DNA of 64,000 nt, from positions 216,320-280,319 of the forward strand of contig NW_025859999.1 of NCBI RefSeq assembly GCF_002878395.1, read 5' to 3'. A program made the position numbers and the translations under genes. The stretch is from Capsicum annuum. Its lineage: Eukaryota; Streptophyta; Magnoliopsida; Solanales; Solanaceae. Of this stretch, positions 58,190 to 64,000 are shown piece after piece. Each line of letters starts with the position of its first letter. Position 1 is the stretch's first letter. The notes under the pieces are model-generated. The model saw only the letters and a program-made list of their open reading frames with translations, was not told the DNA's origin and made no database searches.

Positions 58190-58480
58190 GGTAGTATTCT
58201 CCTGATCTTCAGGTGCAATAGAAATATGATCATACATAAAATAACCATCTAACAAAGAGTACAAATCTCTTCCTACTAATCTATCCACCATCCTATCCAT
58301 CAATGGAATTGGGAAATGATCTCTTAGTGTCCAAGAGTTCAACTTCCTATAGTCTATGAATTTACACCATCTTGTAACTGGTTGAAGTAGGATCAAGTTA
58401 TTTTGATCATTTGGCACGGCAACTTGTGACTGGTCGAAGTAGGATCAACTTATTTTGATCATTTGGCACTACATTCATCC
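58190..58480 (-). pseudogene. Athila-type reverse transcriptase fragment
   Basis: The minus strand reads CKFIDYRKLNSWT, HFPIPLMDRMVDRL, YSLLDGYFMYDHISIAPEDQ, TTFTCPYRTFVFKRMTFEL (58136-58417 open), the fingers-palm part of an Athila-branch RT like that of element C. It ends before the catalytic DD. A 52-bp tandem duplication (units at about 58380 and 58432) disrupts its N-terminal side. No flanking domains remain. Confidence 0.75.
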
Positions 58481-58502
58481 CTCTAAACTTAAGGAACCAT
58501 TA

Positions 58503-59926
58503 TGTCACAACCCAAATTAGGGTTTCTAATGGCTATAAAACTCAAGTTACTGTCTGGCTATAAAACTACATGTATAATAGCACAAGTGGTCATCAAACAA
58601 GTGAAATCTGCCTAGTCAGTGATTAAAGTTGAGGCTTGCTATGAGTCGTAGGGATTGACTATGAGTCGTAGGATGAAGTTGTTCTGAGCATAATTAGCCA
58701 ATGTTATGAAAACATACAAGTTTGGGCCCTAGTGTAAACTACAGGTGACTATGAGTTGTAAGGCACAAACCAAAATTCATAGAGAGGAACCATTCTGATA
58801 ACAGTGAGAAAAGTCTAAAGGGTGAAAATTCACTGGATTGACAATGAGTCAAGTCGATTACTCATAGGATATCATGATGAGTCATCATAACTAAGTATAA
58901 AAGAGAACAACAGACACTAACAACTAGTCATCGTTAGTCCAGATGATTCGTTATCCGAGGCATAGCCACTACTGACCTTATTTTCCTATTTTTTTTTTGT
59001 TAGGCTTGTTGTGTTATTTTGAGACACTATAAATATTCCTTTGATGCTTTTGTAATAATTTATGTCCTCATTATATTCACAAATATATATTTATTCTAAG
59101 ATTGACTTTGATATTGGAATATTTTTGTTATCAGTTTTGGTTGATTATTGATTTGAGAATTTGTGTTTTATTCATCCATTATTGTGTGATTAATTCTTTG
59201 CTTTATTTTATGAATTTCATGGAATTTCTTACAACTATGCACGGCTAAACCCCTTAACTAGGGTTGTTAAATCCCTTCTAGAATAATGAAGTAAGGGAAG
59301 TATTAGGTTCTTCCATATCACTGTGTATGCATGAATTGTGATCTATTTTGGAAAGTTTTCTTTCATAGCTACATCAGAAGTTAAGGACTTTCCTAAATTC
59401 GATACCATCTTCACAAGAGAGATTAAGATTGGAAAAAGAATAATACAAAGTAATTGAAGGTGACAAACCATCGTTTAATTAACTTGACACATACAAGGTA
59501 ATAGTTAAACTGGATCAAAGACAAGGGTTTGAAAGATGAAACTCTGAGACTCACAAGGTGAAGAGTGAAATTTACCAAAGCATTCCAAATATCCTTGGTA
59601 ATACCTATCTTGTCAGGTTCTTCATGTGTGGCATTAAGATAGTTGAATTGATCATGATAAACATAAAGAGTTAGACAGCTAGGGGGAACACATTCCTAGT
59701 GTTCTTCTCTGATTTATTAAAGTCGAAAGCAATCAAAAGTTGTTACTTTTTACTCTTTACTACGAATTTCCGCCATTTACTTTCTAGCATTGCCTAACTG
59801 TTTCAACAAGTTCAAGAGAGTTTTTTGACCTATTCCTTGTGTTTTTGAACCCAACCTAGTTTGGTTACAATAACTGGACAGTGACCATATTATATCTTTT
59901 TGGAGAGTATAGTATGGGCTACATCA
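58503..59926 (+). repeat. Candidate 5' LTR of element G (Athila-type)
   Basis: Starts TGTCACAACCC and ends ctacatca just before an Athila-type primer site. It contains TATAAATA at 59028 and several tatgagtcgtagg-like modules (58620-58890). The start is uncertain because no second copy is in the window. Confidence 0.45.
59028..59035 (+). promoter_or_regulatory. TATA box in LTR of G
   Basis: TATAAATA within gacactataaatattcc, about 900 bp before the primer site, as in element C. Confidence 0.4.
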
Positions 59927-59930
59927 AATT

Positions 59931-59948
59931 TTGGCATGGTTGTCAGGG
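59931..59948 (+). other. Primer binding site of element G (tRNA-Asp type, mutated)
   Basis: ttggcatggttgtcaggg resembles TTGGCGCCGTTGCCGGGG, and the caaatt spacer parallels the caagtt of element C. Confidence 0.6.
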
Positions 59949-60075
59949 AATACCATTGCAGATTGATTGATTGAAGTTGTTGAGGTTGTTAGGTTTTACT
60001 TTTTCATTCTTCTCAGGGTGCACGCTAGTGTATGCCTAGAATAGGAGTCAAGGAAACCCCTTGATCACATTTAAT

Positions 60076-60360
60076 ATGGAGCCAGAAAGAATCATATAAT
60101 AGAATTGTTGGATGTGGGAACACAATCGTGAAGCTCATCATGAGGAGCTTTGAGATGATCCACTTGATTTTCCTCGCCTAAGTGCGCATGGAGTTCACGA
60201 GACAATTGAGCAGACCCCTGCATGATAATTAGTGGAAAAAAATACAGGAAGTATAATGAGGTTTCTCATCATGCACCTCTAGAGGCGAGACAATACATCT
60301 CCAAAAATATAAAGTGTGAGATTATGCACACGGTTAACATGACCAACCTCACATTGGCAA
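60076..60360 (+). pseudogene. Gag N-terminal fragment, element G
   Basis: ATG 60076 opens MEPERII with two stops, then NREAHHEEL and DDPLDFPRLSAHGVHETIEQ. Its position about 130 bp after the primer site and its charged composition fit an Athila-type gag N-terminus. The frame is lost after about 60360 and no further gag is seen. Confidence 0.45.
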
Positions 60361-60429
60361 ACACGAGTTTCTAGTATTGGTCCCCCCCGAGACCTCCACC
60401 TTCGACGACTTTGCTACATAACCCCTATT

Positions 60430-61728
60430 TACCCCCATACTAAAACCAATTTCATATTCACAACCATTTACTAAGGGGTTTGTTTAATTAGGTATTAACC
60501 ATTGGTATCGTCATACAAAAATTAGAGCTTGCAAGTCTATTCTAACCATGCCATATAAACCATTAAATCAAATTAGACTCCATTGTTTCGAATTTGCAAA
60601 AAACATTTATAATTAAACCATGTCCGCCAAGGTGTTTCCATATCCATATGAAATCAAACCATAGCAAATTCGTGTTCCATTTAACATTTATACCATGTAA
60701 GGTTACTAGGATTATCAAACAATATGACAAAAATCATTATCATTGGCATTATAACGAGCAGGTTGAGGGCATATAAGTTTTAAAACCATAACCATGAAAT
60801 TTGGGGAATCCATAATACCCTGAAATCCATTTACAATTACCATGCATCCCAAAATGTCAAAATCATACTAAAAGAATGAAAGAAAACATAATTATATCGT
60901 GTGAAACATTATTTAACCATGTACATCCAAAATCCCCAACCATTATTGCAAAACGATAATAATACTATGAAAACCATACATTAAAACACATGCTCTTTGT
61001 AAAATAGCAATGAGGGTGTAGTAATATGCCTTAGACACAAGGAAGACGTAGAGTAACCACCCTTGAAAGCCTTAATTGATTTTCTTGAGGAAACCCTAGC
61101 CTTTGCATGAACAAAGAGTTTGAAAGAGATTTTAAGTGTTTGATTGGGAATAATAGGTTAATGAAATCTCAAAAGGTTTTTTAAGTCATAATATCAAAAG
61201 GAGCTAAAAGAGGAAATGTCCAGAATGCCCCGAACTTAAAACTTTAAAAAAACTGGAGGTCGTTACGAGTTGATCCTATGACTTGTTACTAAGACATATG
61301 AATCATACCATTAAGAATTCACCAATACAGTGAGTTGGTCACCTACCCACTATCCACCATACGATTCCTTAATCCTAATCATTACCAAACTATACGATTC
61401 ATATGGCCTAGTTATACCCAGATAGAATCCAAAGGAATTAGACATTGGACAACCTAAGATTCAACAATACCATAAGTACCCTATCCTCACAGATCTTATT
61501 GAGCCCCTCACACCTAGAGCCAAGTAAAGTCACTAAGTTTCTTATTTAATGAAGGATCATCCTAACAACCCATTACCATACCTAATGACCCATGCCACTA
61601 AATTGTAACCATAACAGAACTCAAACCACCGCCCCCTAGATAACTTATGACTAGGGTCACCTGGCCTGTACCCAAATCAAATGACTCGTATGATGAGTCA
61701 GTACAAGGACAAAACCTAGGGTGTTTCA
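60430..61728 (-). repeat. 3' LTR of element F (left boundary uncertain)
   Basis: On the minus strand it starts TGAAACACCCTAGG after the polypurine tract. It contains tgactcgtatgatgagtca (61682-61700), an inverted repeat, and related gagttgatcctatgacttg segments near 61265. The other end cannot be fixed without a second copy. The frame at 61598-61804 is not considered a gene. Confidence 0.5.
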
Positions 61729-61742
61729 ATTCTCCCCTACTT
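61729..61742 (-). other. Polypurine tract of element F
   Basis: Minus strand AAGTAGGGGAGAAT abuts the LTR start TGAAACACCC. Confidence 0.75.
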
Positions 61743-61754
61743 GGATTATTCATC

Positions 61755-61860
61755 CTTAAATGATGGAACACGACATTGACTAGCACATTTAAACCCCCAA
61801 GCATCTCTACTCTTACCTTTAACTATGTTAGAAAACAAAGATGTTAAGAATAACACATAC
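61755..61860 (-). other. Candidate short intron at the 3' end of pol, element F
   Basis: Donor GCGTAAG|GTATGTGTT (intron from 61860) and a weaker acceptor TTTAAG|GATGAATAATCC (ending 61755) on the minus strand, between chromodomain tail and polypurine tract as in element E. Confidence 0.3.
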
Positions 61861-63420
61861 CTTACGCAAGATCTTCCAGAGCAGAAAAAAAGAATTGTTA
61901 CTTAGACTTCATATCCTCTTCATCTTCCCAAGTAGCTTCTTGTAACTTGTGGTTCCTCCACAGAAACTTTACCGAGGATACATCCTTGGTCCATAATGAC
62001 AAAAGTTGCCGATATAAAATTTTAATATGGACTTCCTTTTAAGACAAAGAATTTGAATACCATTATTGCTGATAAGCATAATTTGTGACGGATCACCCAA
62101 GCAATTTCTCGACATCAAACATGGAACACTAGGTGAATACAGCTCAAACTAGAAGGCAACTCTAACTCATACATAACATTGCCAACCCTCCTCAAAACCA
62201 AGTATGGACCGATATACTATTGAATAAGCTTCCACTTCTTCCCAAATTACATCACTCCCTTCTTGGAAGACACTTTAAAGAACACCCTATCCCTAACCTC
62301 AAACTCTAACTTCCTATATCTCACGTCGTATAGGACCTTTGGAGACTTTAGGTAGCCTTAAGTCTATTCCAAATCACCTTCACCTTTTCCTTCTCTATAG
62401 CTTTGGTTTACTAAATCAAAGACAAATATCTCCACCCCTTCAACCTCGACCACCCGATAGGAGACCAATACCTCCTAATATACAAGACCTCAAATAGAGC
62501 AATCCCAGTACTAAAGTGGTAGATATTGTTATACGCAAACTCTATGAAAGGTAAATGATAAACCCAACTACCACCATAGTCAATCACGCAAGTTCTAAGC
62601 ATATCTTTTAATGTCTAAATAGTTTTTTCTACTTTCCTATCCGATTGCGGGTGGAAAACAGTACTAAGATTTACCTTGATCCCCAAGCCTTTCTACAATG
62701 ACCGCCAAAAGTGTGATTAAAACTGTATATTGCGATTTAAGATGATAGAAAGAGGCACCCTAGGCAACTTTACAATCTATTTAAGGTATAATATTGCATA
62801 ATTCTTTGTCGAAAAATTGGTCCTCACTGGCAAGAAATGAGAATACTTAGTCATCCTAGCTACGATGACCCAAACCAAATCAAACTAATTTAGAAACCGA
62901 GGAAGGACGATAACAAATTCCATATTGATCACCTCCAACTTTCACATAGATAACTTAATTTGTTAATACAATTCTCCGAGCCTCATGTGCTCAAATTTCA
63001 CTAGTTGGCACACCATCCAATTAACTACAACACTAGCCATATTCCACTTCATATAGTTCCACCAATACATCTCCTAAAGGTTATGATATATTTTTATTAA
63101 ACCAGGATGAACAACATAGCCCCACTCATGCTTCTTAGCTAAGATCCTCTCTCGTAAACCATATATATGGAGAACACATAACCTCTCTTGGTACCATAAG
63201 GTACCATCGCCAAAAATCTCAAAGGCTATCACCTTTTTCCCACTTACATCACACTTGTTCCTCACCAGGATTAGATCTAACACATGTTTTTCCTTTATAT
63301 CTGCACTAAGAGATGACTGCGCCACCTTTTACCCAAACACACCACCATCTTCAAAGTCCAAGAGGCAAACTCTAAGGTTAGCCAAATAGTAAATATCCTT
63401 CACCAAATCCTGCTTCCTTT
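61861..63420 (-). pseudogene. Integrase with chromodomain-like tail, element F (broken)
   Basis: N-terminal part 63074-63325 (minus) has LWYQERLCVLHIYGLRERI, a VVHPG histidine and YHNL. The core is much decayed (62600-63060). The part 62411-62602 has MLRTCVIDYGGSWVYHLPFI, EFAYNN and VLYIRRYWSPIGW. The tail at about 61880-62000 has KFLWRNHKLQEATWEDEEDM, the chromodomain-like end. It resembles element E (VLWRNQKSKEATWEA) more than A or B. Confidence 0.75.
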
Positions 63421-63429
63421 CATCCACCT

Positions 63430-63850
63430 AAGTTTGACTCCCCATGGATAACCTTCTAAAAGAATCAATAACCACGTTAGCTTTACCTGAATGGTAGTAA
63501 AGACATAAGTCATAATCCTTGAGCAACTCAAGCCATTTTTTTTACCTGAGGTTTAACTCTTTCTGAGTAAACACATATTTTAGGCTCTTACGATTGGAAA
63601 AGATATCCACATGCACTCCATACAAATAGTGTATCCAAATTTTCAATGCAAATATCACAACCAATAGATCCAAGTTATGGGTCATATAATTCTTCTTATG
63701 CACCTTTAATTGTCTAGAGGCATAAGCTATCACCTTTTCATGCTGCAACAAGACGCAACCAAGACCCACATTGAATGCATCACAATAGACCACAAATCCA
63801 TTTATGCCTTCGAGCAAAGTCAAGACTGGAACTAAAGGAAGATTATCCTT
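63430..63850 (-). pseudogene. RNase H, element F (largely open)
   Basis: The minus-strand open part 63542-63823 has [52 protein letters not shown] and [20 protein letters not shown]. Beyond a stop, LLKDYDLCLYYHSGKANVV follows toward integrase (63535-63470). Confidence 0.8.
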
Positions 63851-64000
63851 TAGCTTCTATAAACTACCTTCACAAGCATCAGACCACAAGAACTTACCTT
63901 CTTCTTGGTCATCTTAGTCAACGAACCTTTTGTAGTAACTAGCTAAACCTAAGAAGCTTTGAATATTTGTTGGAGTCGTAGGTCTAGGCCATCTCTTATC
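63850..64000 (-). pseudogene. Reverse transcriptase C-terminal end, element F (cut by window edge)
   Basis: The minus strand near 64000-63930 reads RPTTPTNIQSFLGLASYYKR, the RT connection segment found in all the Gypsy elements here. The rest lies beyond the window. Confidence 0.7.

Larger units (their letters stand above)
60430..64000 (-). mobile_element. Element F: chromovirus-like Gypsy element, 3' part only
   Basis: On the minus strand: RT end (64000-63850), RNase H, integrase, chromodomain tail, polypurine tract (61742-61729) and 3' LTR (from 61728 down). The element runs off the right edge of the window. Confidence 0.75.

Noticed and set aside
1..64000. tRNA, rRNA or intact host genes
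   Set aside because: I saw no cloverleaf with a plausible anticodon and no rRNA-like or long open host coding sequence; a tRNAscan or protein search could still find something I missed.

Overview
The window looks like repeat-rich plant nuclear DNA, most likely from a dicot heterochromatic or intergenic region. The LTR style and the ORF found after pol in one element are of a kind I associate with Solanaceae; that placement is inference, since no host gene anchors it. I find no intact host gene, rRNA, tRNA, CRISPR array or prokaryotic feature. Almost everything identifiable is LTR retrotransposon (Ty3/Gypsy), all of it broken by stops, frameshifts and deletions, and much of it nested or truncated.

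Layout. (1) 1-30474 is one compound block on the minus strand with the order LTR - internal - LTR - internal - LTR. Two chromodomain-type Gypsy internal regions (element A, 2272-7240; element B, 9770-13815 plus 26790-27770) share the middle LTR (7241-9769). The left LTR runs off the window start and the right LTR is 27771-30474. (2) Element C (13816-26789, plus strand) is an Athila-like Gypsy element inserted in the gag of B. It has two LTRs of about 1.5 kb, a CTACC target duplication, a tRNA-Asp-type primer site, gag-PR-RT-RH-IN, and then a separate third gene (22268-23526) in the env position with what looks like its own TATA box, leader and 650-bp intron. (3) 30475-35396 is mostly unassigned AT-rich DNA with a minus-strand relic related to that third gene. 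(4) Element H (35397-41541, plus) has recognisable LTRs, primer site and polypurine tract, but about 3.3 kb of internal sequence without recognisable coding domains. (5) Element D (41542-49021, plus) is a chromovirus-like element inserted in the 3' LTR of H; its own 3' end is deleted. (6) Element E (49022-58141, plus) is another chromovirus with a truncated 5' LTR, abutting the truncated D. (7) 58142-60420 holds a minus-strand Athila-type RT scrap and an Athila-type LTR with primer site and gag start (element G). (8) 60430-64000 is the 3' part of a further minus-strand chromovirus (element F), running off the window end.

How the parts relate. Each Gypsy element once carried gag (particle), protease, reverse transcriptase, RNase H and integrase. 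In A, B, E and F a short chromodomain-like tail follows integrase. Catalytic residues are lost in A, B and E (RT aspartates, integrase acidic residues), while C and D keep some of them amid stop codons, so none can move by itself. The more unusual signals are the transcription-unit-like third gene of C, the shared-LTR tandem of A and B, a sequence module shared in sense orientation by A/B and C, minisatellites inside the LTRs of D and E, and a possible intron between chromodomain and polypurine tract in several elements.
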